Source: Lucinisca nassula (lineage: Eukaryota > Mollusca > Bivalvia > Lucinida > Lucinidae). Taken from it: a DNA stretch of 64,000 nt. The DNA lies in the NCBI GenBank assembly GCA_963580285.1, contig OY757023.1:125045440-125109439 (forward strand), given 5' to 3'. Shown here piece after piece: positions 55,499 to 64,000 of the stretch; within the stretch, counting starts at the first letter, position 1; each line of letters begins with the position of its first letter. Below the pieces are notes generated by a model, which was given only the letters and a program-made list of their open reading frames with translations, made no database searches and was not told where the DNA came from. Position numbers and translations under genes: made by a program.

Positions 55499-55693
55499 CT
55501 TCAAACCAGTCCTCATTCTCATAACGGTATTCCGCTTCAATGTCAAGGTCAAATATCTCCAGATACTGTGATATAATGTGAACTTTCTCTGGGGCGTCCT
55601 CACCAGCCAGTAACTCCCGTATCTCACCAGCGATCTCATTCTTCTTTGTGGCACTGTATAGTTTATTGAGAGCATCATGAATCAGGGCTCCAG
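55499..55693 (-). CDS. DFFB: DFFB (CAD), linker and dimerisation-helix exon
   Basis: The exon is bounded by GTATTTTAG and by GAAG then GTAAGG. It encodes AGALIHDALNKLYSATKKNE, a charged stretch with LLAGEDAPEKVHIISQYLEI, and IEAEYRYENEDWFEG. It aligns with vertebrate CAD over the helical C2 region (pattern GxIQAAxQLL, then DEQAP, then AETRxxDPxWFEGL). Entry and exit are both phase 1. Joined directly to the CIDE-N exon it gives a protein about 15-17 residues shorter between the two domains than vertebrate CAD; see the exon-like segment at 63029-63080. Confidence 0.93.
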
Positions 55694-55740
55694 CTAAAAT
55701 ACATTGTTTGATTGTTGGTTGATTGATGGTGGATTGATTG

Positions 55741-56027
55741 ATTGATCTGAGGTTTAACATCCCCGTCAACACTATTTAGGTCTTCTTGGAGACGTTGCTT
55801 CAAATTTTGTGGGACTTTTACCCGACATTGAGATGAAATGACATCTCAAGCCCTGTTGCCCAATGAAACCAATAGGGTTTAGATGGACGGTCCAACTCGC
55901 ACCGCTTTGCCTGGACAGGCTTAGATACTGTAAGCGGTTTACCAGTACTCATGTGCAGTCGATTTCAGCTCTGCGTGGAAGCATCATGCAGCCGATCTAT
56001 TTCTTCAAGCCCCAATGGGTGGGGCCA
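55741..56027 (-). mobile_element. SINE3, near full length
   Basis: Reverse-strand copy within the DFFB intron just upstream of the exon at 55693. It carries the family head and tail. Confidence 0.8.
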
Positions 56028-56042
56028 GGACCGCCTAAAATA

Positions 56043-56400
56043 CATGTACAGTCGAACTTCAATAACTCAAACATCTCTGGGACCATGAAAATTTGTTTGA
56101 GATAGGGATGGTTCTAATTACTGAGGTTTACTCATTGTGCCAAGTCATGAGACATACTGGAAATCACTTATTATAAAGGATATCTTTACAATCTTCAGTA
56201 AAATAAAGGTATGTTGTGTGTACTCATTAGAATCGCCTCATTGAGGCGATTCTAATGAGTGCACACAACATACCTTTTCATGACAGCCTCAGAAAAAATC
56301 CATATATTATCTGGAGCTTTGGGAAATATTCTCAAGGGAGTACAGAACTTGTTCGAACTAGAATTTGTTTTTCTACAAAAACACAGATGTCTCCCCCGTT
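56043..56400. mobile_element. Repeat M copy
   Basis: ACAGTCGAACTTCAATAACT, then the centre CATTAGAATCGCCTCATTGA with GGCGATTCTAATGAG, then AGAACTTGTTCGAACTAG. Confidence 0.72.
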
Positions 56401-58075
56401 TTTGACCTCTAAGTATGACCTTGACATTGGAGGTATTGAGCTGGGTCTCGTGTGCAACACATCATCTAAAGAAGATGAACATTTCTGCAAAAGTAGCTTT
56501 AAAAATGTTCATAGAGAAATAAAAAAGTTATTTGGCTAACACAAAAAGCCCTTTTTTACCTTTGACCTCTAAGTATGGCCTTGACCTTTGAGGTACAACG
56601 CATCATCTCATGATGGTTAACATTTCTATTAAGTAATTTCATAATCCATCAAAGAATAAGGAAGTTATTGACTGTCCCTTTTTTTACCTTTGACCTCTAG
56701 GTATGACCTTGACATTGGACGTATGGACCTTGGTCTAGCACATGACTCATGGTCTAATGACGGTGAACATTTCTGCATGGTTACTTTATAAAGTCCATCC
56801 AGAAATAAAAAAAGTTATTCACTGGACACAAAAAAAAACAAAACTTTTTTTACCTCTGACCTCTTAGTATGACCTTGATCTTGGAGGTACCGACCTGGGT
56901 CTAGTGTGCACCACATCATCTCATGATGGTTAACATTTCTGCCAAGTAATTTCACAATCTATCGAGGAATAAGAAAGTTATTGATTGAACACTAAAAAAG
57001 GCCCCTTTTTGTCCTTTGACCTCTTAGTATATGTATGACCTTGGCATTTGAGGTACCAACTTGGGTCATGCACGCAACACATCATCTCATGGTGGTTAAC
57101 ATTTCTGCCAAGTAATTTCAAAATCCATCTAAAAATAAGAAAATTATTGACCGAACACAAAAAAGGCCCCTTTTTTTACCTTTAACCTCTATGTATGACC
57201 TTGACCTTTCAGGTACCAAACTGGGTCATGTGTGCAACAAATTATCTCATGGTGGTTAACATTTCTGCTAAGCAATTTCAAAATCCATCTAAAAATAAGT
57301 AAGTTATTGACCAAACACGAAAAACGGCCCCTTTTTGACCTTTAACCTCTATGTATGACCTTGACATTTGAGGTACGAAACTGAATCATGCATGCAACAC
57401 ATCGTCTCATGATAGTTAACATATTTTCCCTGTAACTTCAAATTCTATCTAAAAATAAGCAAGTTATTGACAACCCCCCCCCCCCCCCAAAAGGCCCCTT
57501 TTTTACCTTTGACCTCTAAGTGTGACCTTGACCTTTGAGGTATCAACCTGGGTCATGCACGCAACACATTGTCTTATATTGGTTAACATTTCTGCCAAGT
57601 GATTTCAAAATCCATCTAAGCAAGTTATTGACCAAACACGAAAAAACAGCCCCTTTTTAGACCTTTGACCTCTAAGTATGACCTTGACCTTTGAGGTACC
57701 GACTTGCCTCATGCGCACTACACATCGTCTCATGGTTGTTAATATTTCTGCCAGGTAATTATAAAATCCATCTGAAAATAAGAAAGCTATTGACCGTACA
57801 CGATTTGCCCATACATATATACATACCGACAAACTTCCAAGGGAGATAATTCAAAAAGTATAAATGTGAGAGTTATAGTTCTTGCGCACTGCATGTCATC
57901 TAATGCTGATTAATACTAATATGAAGTTTCTTGAAGATAGCTCAAATGGTTTTCAAGTTTTTGAGCAGAAATGAATGTGTGACAGACGGACGGACAGACA
58001 GACAGACGGACAGACAGACGCCCGGGGGAAAAACAATATGTCTCTCCGAAAAAAACATTTTCGGGGGAGACATAA
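56388..58075 (-). repeat. Iterated ~155-bp array with ATGTCTCCCCCG inverted ends
   Basis: ATGTCTCCCCCG at 56388 recurs inverted as CGGGGGAGACAT near 58062. About nine to ten units contain TATGACCTTGACCTTTGAGG and GTTAACATTTCTGCCAAG. A GACAGACGGACGGACAGACA tract (57983 on) lies before the right end. It lies entirely in a DFFB intron. Confidence 0.88.
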
Positions 58076-58150
58076 TTAGTAGTGGTAAACAAACTAGCAG
58101 TGTTCGAGTTATGAACGTTTCACTGTATTAAAAAATTTCATCAATTGCAT

Positions 58151-58335
58151 TAACCCTTGCCCTGCTGAATAAATTGATTTTGTGACCCATTTCTGACTAT
58201 AAACCAATCAAAACACTGTCCACAACGTATTCATTCAAATTCGCATTATGAATAACAATGTAGTTCCTGATCAGATGGCTTCTTCAAGCCATTTGATCTC
58301 AGTCTAAGTTGTTGAAAGGTTGGGGTTATCATTAA
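58151..58335. mobile_element. MITE C copy, right end eroded
   Basis: Left end TTAACCCTTGCCCTGCTGAA and the central GATCAGATGGCTTCTTCAAG are clear. The right terminal repeat is lost. Confidence 0.7.
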
Positions 58336-59027
58336 GGCTTGATTAATCGATCGATAAAATGCACAAAAATGATAATCGTTACCGATTTCCTAGCAATTTA
58401 TTATTTGGTAAGTATAATTTACTCCAATTGTTGTTATGATGGTGGCAAACAGAGAAGTCCCTAATGAGATGCTGCATTCAACAGTGAAGACCCTGATGAG
58501 ATGCTGCATTCAACAGTGAAGACCCTGATGAGATGCTGCATTCTGCTGCATCTCATCTTGGTATGCACTATTTACTCTGGCCTTTCTGTCCAAAAACATA
58601 CATTAAAGTATAATATTTGGGTACTCATTATAACTGCACATGCTGCGTGTACGTGTTCCATAATGATCCTAAGTATTGGGACGGACAGGCCTAGGCAAAC
58701 AGTGCAGACCCAAATCAGACTACTGAAGATGTGTGATCAGGGTCTACACTGTTTGACATTTTGCCATTCTGTTTACACTTTCTGGACTCCTTAGTGGATT
58801 GTGAAACAAATTTGTTTAAAATTCAGAAGAATTACAGCAAGTCCTTAAGATGTCCCAAATTTTAGGATTTTTATGGTATGTTTGAGGCAAAAACATGGAA
58901 ATTATCAAAAAATTTCATCAGATCAGAAGAATGTCTTTATTTCAGTCATAAAAGAGAGCATTAGGTCACATGGTTGTGTTATCTTGGACTCAATCCAGTA
59001 TCATCACATAATGAAATCCTTATCCTG

Positions 59028-59460
59028 CTGAATAAATTTATTTAGCCACACCCATTTCTGACTATCTATCAATCAAATTACTTGATATACCGTAATGTAT
59101 TTGTAAAATTCACAAACTGCATGACAATCAGCGTAAATCCTGATCAGAAGCCATCAGGAGCCAGTTGTTCAAAACTAACGACCTCATTAGTTAACGTATC
59201 GTTAAAACTTTGATCATTAAATATGGCAAATAAGCTGAAATTTTTGCTGCAAAAATGTGAGCAGCTTTTGCGGACGCAAAAGCTGCTCACATTTTTGCAG
59301 CAAAAATACCAAAATTTACAATATTGTACTTGCTAGAAGAGTTAACAATATGACCACTAACGAGCTCGTTAAGCTAACGATGCTTTGAACAACTGGCCCC
59401 AGATTTGGATTTACACAGTTTGCAAAGAAAGGGTTGTCATGTTCAGCAGGATAAGGGTTC
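59028..59460. mobile_element. MITE C split by MITE B
   Basis: Left part 59028-59158 and right part 59401-59460 (ending TTCAGCAGGATAAGGGTT), with the MITE B copy between. Confidence 0.75.
59159..59400. mobile_element. MITE B nested in MITE C
   Basis: Palindromic copy nearly identical to 53036-53279. MITE C sequence (GATCAGAAGCCATC on the left, GATTTGGATTTACACAG on the right) lies on both sides. Confidence 0.83.
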
Positions 59461-59531
59461 TTCAGAAGCGATTTGATCTGGATCTACATTATTTGCAAAG
59501 ACAGGGATTGTCATGTCCGGCAAGATAAGGG

Positions 59532-59859
59532 TTAACCCATTATGAGCCATCTCATCTGGATCTACACCTCGGGCATAGGTATCCAGAGTTGAAAAATTCT
59601 CCAAAATTTCACTTGTCCTGCATGACCAAGGTATGATTTCCCAGGAGCCAGACAAATTTATACTTGTCCTCCAACAGAAGCCACTGGCCATAGCGACTGG
59701 ACGAGTAGATCCTTCTTATATACTAAACAGCCTAATATTTTAAACTAGAATGTGTTTTCAGACATAGAAAGTGTCACTTTTTTTTCTAAGAAAATGTTGT
59801 GCATTATGCAGTGCTTTTTTGGTGCTGCCATTGAAAAGGTCAAGAATACATATATTGTA
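59532..59859. other. DFFB intron before the minisatellite, unassigned
   Basis: On the - strand about 40 codons are open (SGFCWRTSINLSGSWEIIPW passage), without a known domain or good splice sites. No gene is called. Confidence 0.35.
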
Positions 59860-61235
59860 GTGTGCCTGGCACGGGGTAAGCAGCTAAGTCTGTGCCTGAC
59901 ACGGGGTTAGCAGCTAAGTCTGTGCCTGGCACGGGGTAAGCAGCTAAGTCTGTGCCTGACACGGGGTTAGCAGCTAAGTCTGTGCCTGACACGGGGTAAG
60001 CAGCTAAGTCTGTGCCTGACACGGGGTTAGCAGCTAAGTCTGTGCCTGACACGGGTTAGCAGCTAAGTCTGTGCCTGACACGGGGTTAGCAGCTAAGTCT
60101 GTGCCTGACACGGGGTTAGCAGCTAAGTCTGTGCCTGACACGGGGTTAGCAGCTAAGTCTGTGCCTGACACGGGTTAGCAGCTAAGTCTGTGCCTGACAC
60201 GGGGTTAGCAGCTAAGTCTGTGCCTGACACGGGGTTAGCAGCTAAGTCTGTGCCTGACACGGGGTTAGCAGCTAAGTCTGTGCCTGGCACGGGGTTAGCA
60301 GCTAAGTCTGTGCCTGACACGGGTTAGCAGCTAAGTCTGTGCCTGACACGGGGTTAGCAGCTAAGTCTGTGCCTGACACGGGGTTAGCAGCTAAGTCTGT
60401 GCCTGACACGGGGTTAGCAGCTAAGTCTGTGCCTGACACGGGTTAGCAGCTAAGTCTGTGCCTGACACGGGGTTAGCAGCTAAGTCTGTGCCTGACACGG
60501 GGTTAGCAGCTAAGTCTGTGCCTGGCACGGGGTAAGCAGCTAAGTCTGTGCCTGACACGGGGTTAGCAGCTAAGTCTGTGCCTGACACGGGGTAAGCAGC
60601 TAAGTCTGTGCCTGACACGGGGTTAGCAGCTAAGTCTGTGCCTGACACGGGGTTAGCAGCTAAGTCTGTGCCTGACACGGGGTTAGCAGCTAAGTCTGTG
60701 CCTGACACGGGGTAAGCAGCTAAGTCTGTGCCTGACACGGGGTAAGCAGCTAAGTCTGTGCCTGACACGGGGTAAGCAGCTAAGTCTGTGCCTGACACGG
60801 GGTTAGCAGCTAAGTCTGTGCCTGACACGGGTTAGTAGCTAAGTCTGTGCCTGACACGGGGTAAGCAGCTAAGTCTGTGCCTGACACGGGGTAAGCAGCT
60901 AAGTCTGTGCCTGACACGGGTTAGCAGCTAAGTCTGTGCCTGACACGGGGTAAGCAGCTAAGTCTGTGCCTGGCACGGGGTTAGCAGCTAAGTCTGTGCC
61001 TGGCACGGGGTTAGCAGCTAAGTCTGTGCCTGGCACAGGTTAGTAGCTAAGTCTGTGCCTGGCACGGGGTTAGCAGCTAAGTCTGTGCTTGGCACGGGGT
61101 TAGCAGCTAAGTCTGTGCCTGGCACAGGGTTAGCAGCTAAGTCTGTGCCTGGCACGGGGTTAGTAGCTAAGTCTGTGCCTGGCACAGGGTTAGCAGTTAA
61201 ATCTGTGCCTAGCCTAGCACAGACTTAACAGTTAA
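59860..61235 (-). repeat. 30-bp minisatellite, about 45 copies, in a DFFB intron
   Basis: The unit contains GTGCCTGACACGGGGTTAGC then AGCTAAGTCT. Variants alternate TTAGC/TAAGC and GACAC/GGCAC, and several copies are 29 bp (one G missing). On the - strand the 30-bp copies read as a 10-residue repeat SGTDLAANPV or SGTDLAAYPV, with up to 135 residues open between 29-bp copies. The right edge decays (61200-61240). Confidence 0.95.
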
Positions 61236-61510
61236 CCCTATGCCAGGTTAATATTGTATTTTTAGTTATTTTGTATCCTATTTGGAACCCATTTAGAGTA
61301 TTAAACCAGGGCCCTTGGAAGAAATATTTCCCTTTTTTCTTGAACTTCCCCCTGTTTTAAATTGAGGGAAAAGTTTTCATTCAAACAAGGTGTTATAGAA
61401 CATGTAAGTACATGTACAGAAATCATTTGCTGAAAAAACAAAAGCAGATGTATGAATGAGAATAAAAAACAATAAAGATTTGTGATTGGAAAAAACAACA
61501 AAGAAATACA

Positions 61511-61965
61511 TTAACCCTTATCCTGCTGATTATTTGAATTTGCCACACCCATTTCTGACTATCAACCAATCAGATTACACAATAAAATGTTTTCATTCAA
61601 ATTTGCAAACTAAATGACAAAGTGAAGATCCAGATCAGGGGCCAGTTGTTCAAAGCATCGTTAGCTTAACGAGCTCGTTAGTGGTCATATTGTTAACTGT
61701 TCTAACAAGTACAGTATCTAAAATTCTGGTATTTTTGCTGAAAAAATGTGAGCAGCTTTTGCAAATGCAAAAGCTGCTCACACTTTTTCAGCAAAAATAT
61801 TAGCATATTTGCCATAATAAATGATCAAAGTTTTAAAGATAGGTTAACTAACGACGTCGTTATTTTTGAACAACTGGCCCCTGATGGCTTCTTCAGAAGC
61901 CATCTGATCTGGATCTTCACTGTTTGCAAGGGTAGGGGGTTGTCGTAAACAGCAGGATAAGGGCT
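61511..61965. mobile_element. MITE C split by MITE B
   Basis: Left part starts TTAACCCTTATCCTGCTGAT. The right part ends AACAGCAGGATAAGGGCTAA. The MITE B copy sits in the central palindrome. Confidence 0.8.
61637..61882. mobile_element. MITE B nested in MITE C
   Basis: Palindromic copy inserted directly after GATCCAGATCAG of a MITE C centre. The host resumes with CTGATGGCTTCTTCAGAAGC. Confidence 0.83.
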
Positions 61966-62023
61966 AAGTAATAAAGATTTGTGATTGAAAAAGAAATATG
62001 GTAAGTCTGTCTGTCATGTTTGT

Positions 62024-62300
62024 TTGTTTGATTTGAGGTTTAACGTCCTCCCCCCCCCCCCCCCCTCCCAACACTGTATAGATCATTTTGGAGACGCTGC
62101 TTCCAATTTTGTGGGACTTTTACCCGACATTGAGATAAAATGACACCTCAAGCCCTGTCGCCCAATAAAACCAAAAGGGTTTATAAACATACATGGACGG
62201 TCTGACTCGCACTACTTCCCTTGGTAGGCTTTGATTCTCTAAAAGGTTTACCAGTACTCGTGTGCGGTCGGTTTCAGCTCTGGGTGGAAGCACCATGCAG
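62024..62300 (-). mobile_element. SINE3 with poly-C expansion in the tail
   Basis: Reverse-strand copy. Where the family reads AACGTCCCCGTCAACACTG, this copy has a long C run (about 62050-62067). The head is truncated near 62300. It lies just downstream of the DFFB CIDE-N exon. Confidence 0.8.
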
Positions 62301-62371
62301 CTGTGTCTGTTATGTATATGTACATGACAGGTTCAGATTGCTACAAGTCCAGTCTTGTTATAGACACTTAC

Positions 62372-62501
62372 CACCTCCCCACTTCTCCCCTTTTCTGAGA
62401 AACACAAGTACTGTCTGTGCAGGTAATTTCTTGAAGAAGGCATCACTATCTATCACAGTCCCATCATCTTCCAGTACCACTGTGACTGAGCGACGATCCA
62501 T
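62372..62501 (-). CDS. DFFB: DNA fragmentation factor subunit beta (CAD), CIDE-N second-half exon
   Basis: CAD is the apoptotic endonuclease that cuts chromatin between nucleosomes once caspase-3 removes its inhibitor ICAD/DFFA; the CIDE-N domain mediates that pairing. This 130-nt exon follows the acceptor GATTTTAG and encodes 43 residues, MDRRSVTVVLEDDGTVIDSD then AFFKKLPAQTVLVFLRKGEK and WGG. That is the second half of a CIDE-N fold (acidic EDDGT turn, FxxLPxxxVLVxLxxGxxW end). The donor GGAGGTG then GTAAGT leaves phase 1, matching the next exon at 55693. The first half of CIDE-N (basic strand and helix) was not found in 62502-64000, so the gene is 5'-partial here. The ATG at the exon start is probably internal. 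Confidence 0.85.
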
Positions 62502-62744
62502 CTAAAATCATAAACCAATTCTATCTGTCTATGTATCTATCTACTAATACTGTGATCCGTCACATTTGACAAATACTCGCAGGTGTACATTGCTTACACA
62601 CCAGGTTTGCAGGATGAAAGCCTACACAGTGGTCATGTTAATTACGGTTTGGGTCTTTAACCTACACAGGGGATGACTCTCCCTGCACGGGGCCTCTACC
62701 ATCAGAGGCAAGTGCACTAACCACTGAGCCATCATGCACTATTC

Positions 62745-62950
62745 TGTACTGGAAACCCCAAAACAGGTAATTGGCAAACAGTGCAGGTCCTGATCAGATG
62801 CTGCAGAATATGATATCTGATCAAGACTTACACTGTTTGCAAAAAGTTCAGCCATTTTTCAAATAAATTTGAAGCATGTAGCCCTAAATTTTGCAATGGA
62901 CTCCTGCTATATATAATGAGGAAGCATCCACTTTGGTATAAAATGGGTAA
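62745..62950. mobile_element. MITE E, diverged
   Basis: From TACTGGAAACCCCAAAACAG to GTATAAAATGGGTAAAA, with the centre GATCAGATGCTGCAGAATAT. Confidence 0.7.
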
Positions 62951-63028
62951 AAATGAACCTGTGTGATTCTTCAGAACGATATTTGGACTGTGACAAGCAA
63001 ATGGGGTTCTTCAAGTATGTCCACTCAC

Positions 63029-63080
63029 CAAACTCTTGATTCAGCCCGAACAGAAACTTGGTCAGAATACCGTAAAATTC
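63029..63080 (-). pseudogene. CAD-linker-like exon fragment out of genomic order
   Basis: This 52-nt segment runs from TTAAG (63085-63081) to a strong GTGAGT donor. It encodes EFYGILTKFLFGLNQEF plus one base, phase 0 to phase 1. Joined to the exon at 55693 it reads LNQEFAGALIHDAL. That matches the vertebrate CAD linker (FLSxFxEPxxGxIQAA pattern) with the same spacing to the conserved glycine. However, it lies upstream of the CIDE-N exon rather than between it and the linker exon. A MITE occupies the position where its acceptor pyrimidine tract should be. It could be a displaced or duplicated exon, an alternative cassette (same phases as the CIDE-N exon), a scaffold-order error, or chance. Confidence 0.35.
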
Positions 63081-63081
63081 C

Positions 63082-63295
63082 TTAACCCTTCTCTTGCTGA
63101 ATATTCATTTAAGCCACACCCATTTCTCTTCACCATCCAATCAAATTACTTGATGTAATTTATTGCTACAAATTCATAAAACTGAATGCCAAACAGTGTA
63201 GATCCTGATCAGATGGCTTCTGAAGAAGCCATCTGATCTGGATCTACACTGTTTCCAAAGATAGGGGTTGTCGCGAACAGCATGATAAGAGTTAA
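63082..63295. mobile_element. MITE C abutting the CAD-linker-like exon
   Basis: TTAA at 63082-63085 and 63292-63295 bound a complete 214-bp copy. Its left TTAA overlaps the position where an acceptor for the segment 63029-63080 would be. Confidence 0.85.
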
Positions 63296-63517
63296 AATTC
63301 TTAGTTTGAGGACATGCTGTGATTCTCCTAAAACTTTAACAAATTTGTTTCACCATTCTGCAAGGAGTCCAAAAGGTGCAGACCGAATGTCAATGGCAAA
63401 CAGTGTAGACCCTGATCAGACTGCTCAGTCTGATCTGGGCCTGCACTGTTTGCTAAGGCCAGGCCTCATACTGACCACGCTTTTCCATGCCTGAAACGCC
63501 CGATTTTGCAGCTTCAA

Positions 63518-63684
63518 CCCTTACCCTGCTGAACAAGACGCAACTACACTAGCTTTGCAAACAGTGTAGATCCTGATCAGATGGCTTCTGTAGAAGCCAT
63601 CTGATCAGGATCTACACTGTTTGTAATGGAGTTTGTAAAAATATAAAGTATTTTGATTGACTTGTAGTCAGAAATAAGGGTTAA
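63518..63684. mobile_element. MITE C copy
   Basis: CAACCCTTACCCTGCTGAAC on the left, the palindrome GATCAGATGGCTTCTGTAGA with AGCCATCTGATC in the centre, and AAATAAGGGTTAA on the right. Confidence 0.75.
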
Positions 63685-64000
63685 ATAGCTTTTTAAACAG
63701 ACTATATACACAAAAATCAGAATCTAAAAGCCTGAAATCAAGAAAAAAATGAAGCTCTAAAAGCCTGAAATCCTGCAAATGCCTGAAAAATATGAGGCCT
63801 GCAAGGCCCGTCTGTCCCAATACTTAGGATCATTACGGAATAATATTCTGCATGAAAAAAAACAAAAAAACTTTGTCAATGGCCACCCATACAGTGCACT
63901 GTGAAAAACTGATCAGGTTGTGCAGATGTGCAGGATGTTGCTGCATGTACATGCTTGAAGAGTCGAAACCACTTTTTGCTTTGTTTGACCCATTTATACA

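Noticed and set aside
55166..55678. 170-residue - strand open frame
   Set aside because: It overlaps a DFFB exon in another frame and then reads into repeat G; the DFFB frame has splice sites and family similarity.
59443..59691. 82-residue - strand open frame with many Trp and Cys
   Set aside because: Part of it is MITE C sequence and the rest matches no family I can name; no good splice sites.
60421..60828. 135-residue SGTDLAANPV repeat protein
   Set aside because: It is open only because the minisatellite unit is 30 bp; it ends at 29-bp units, has no splice context, and lies in an intron.

Overview
The window is animal genomic DNA, most probably from a bivalve mollusc. The evidence is GT-AG introns of several kb, tRNA-derived SINEs with AAAC-type tails, a very dense load of short palindromic DNA transposons, and two animal genes. 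The bivalve assignment is an inference from repeat style; only the metazoan assignment is firm.

Two split genes are recognisable. On the + strand (9654-32790) a cationic amino acid transporter of the SLC7A CAT subfamily is covered by four exons that join in frame to 635 residues. On the - strand (62501 down to 48628) five exons join in frame to 291 residues of the caspase-activated DNase DFFB/CAD: second half of the CIDE-N domain, linker, then the beta-beta-alpha-metal nuclease domain. The first CIDE-N exon is not visible and probably lies beyond the right edge. A further exon-like piece at 63029-63080 resembles the CAD linker but lies in the wrong genomic order and abuts a TTAA-flanked MITE.

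Nearly everything else is repeats. 0-9 kb: SINEs, palindromic MITEs and an iterated ~165-bp array. 9-33 kb: the transporter, whose introns hold a 4.4-kb long-inverted-repeat element (15.4-19.8 kb), a duplicated tRNA-like unit split by a SINE, a decayed mariner (25.3-26.4 kb) and a 1.36-kb foldback element. 33-48 kb: more iterated arrays, a nearly intact mariner transposase (40.0-41.1 kb) and two hammerhead ribozyme motifs (38.89 and 44.14 kb) in a repeat of about 176 bp. 48-64 kb: DFFB, with introns holding an array rich in GGTCA half-sites (56.4-58.1 kb) and a 30-bp minisatellite of about 45 copies (59.86-61.2 kb).

The most interesting non-gene signals are the hammerhead repeat, a recurrent element class combining GC-rich terminal inverted repeats, CCGT/GGAC tracts and iterated TCAAGGTCA-bearing units, a central palindrome shared by several TTAA-flanked MITE families, and many nested insertions with readable target-site duplications. 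The two genes are unrelated in function and are simply neighbours on opposite strands. Family letters (MITE A, SINE3 and so on) are labels made up for this window.
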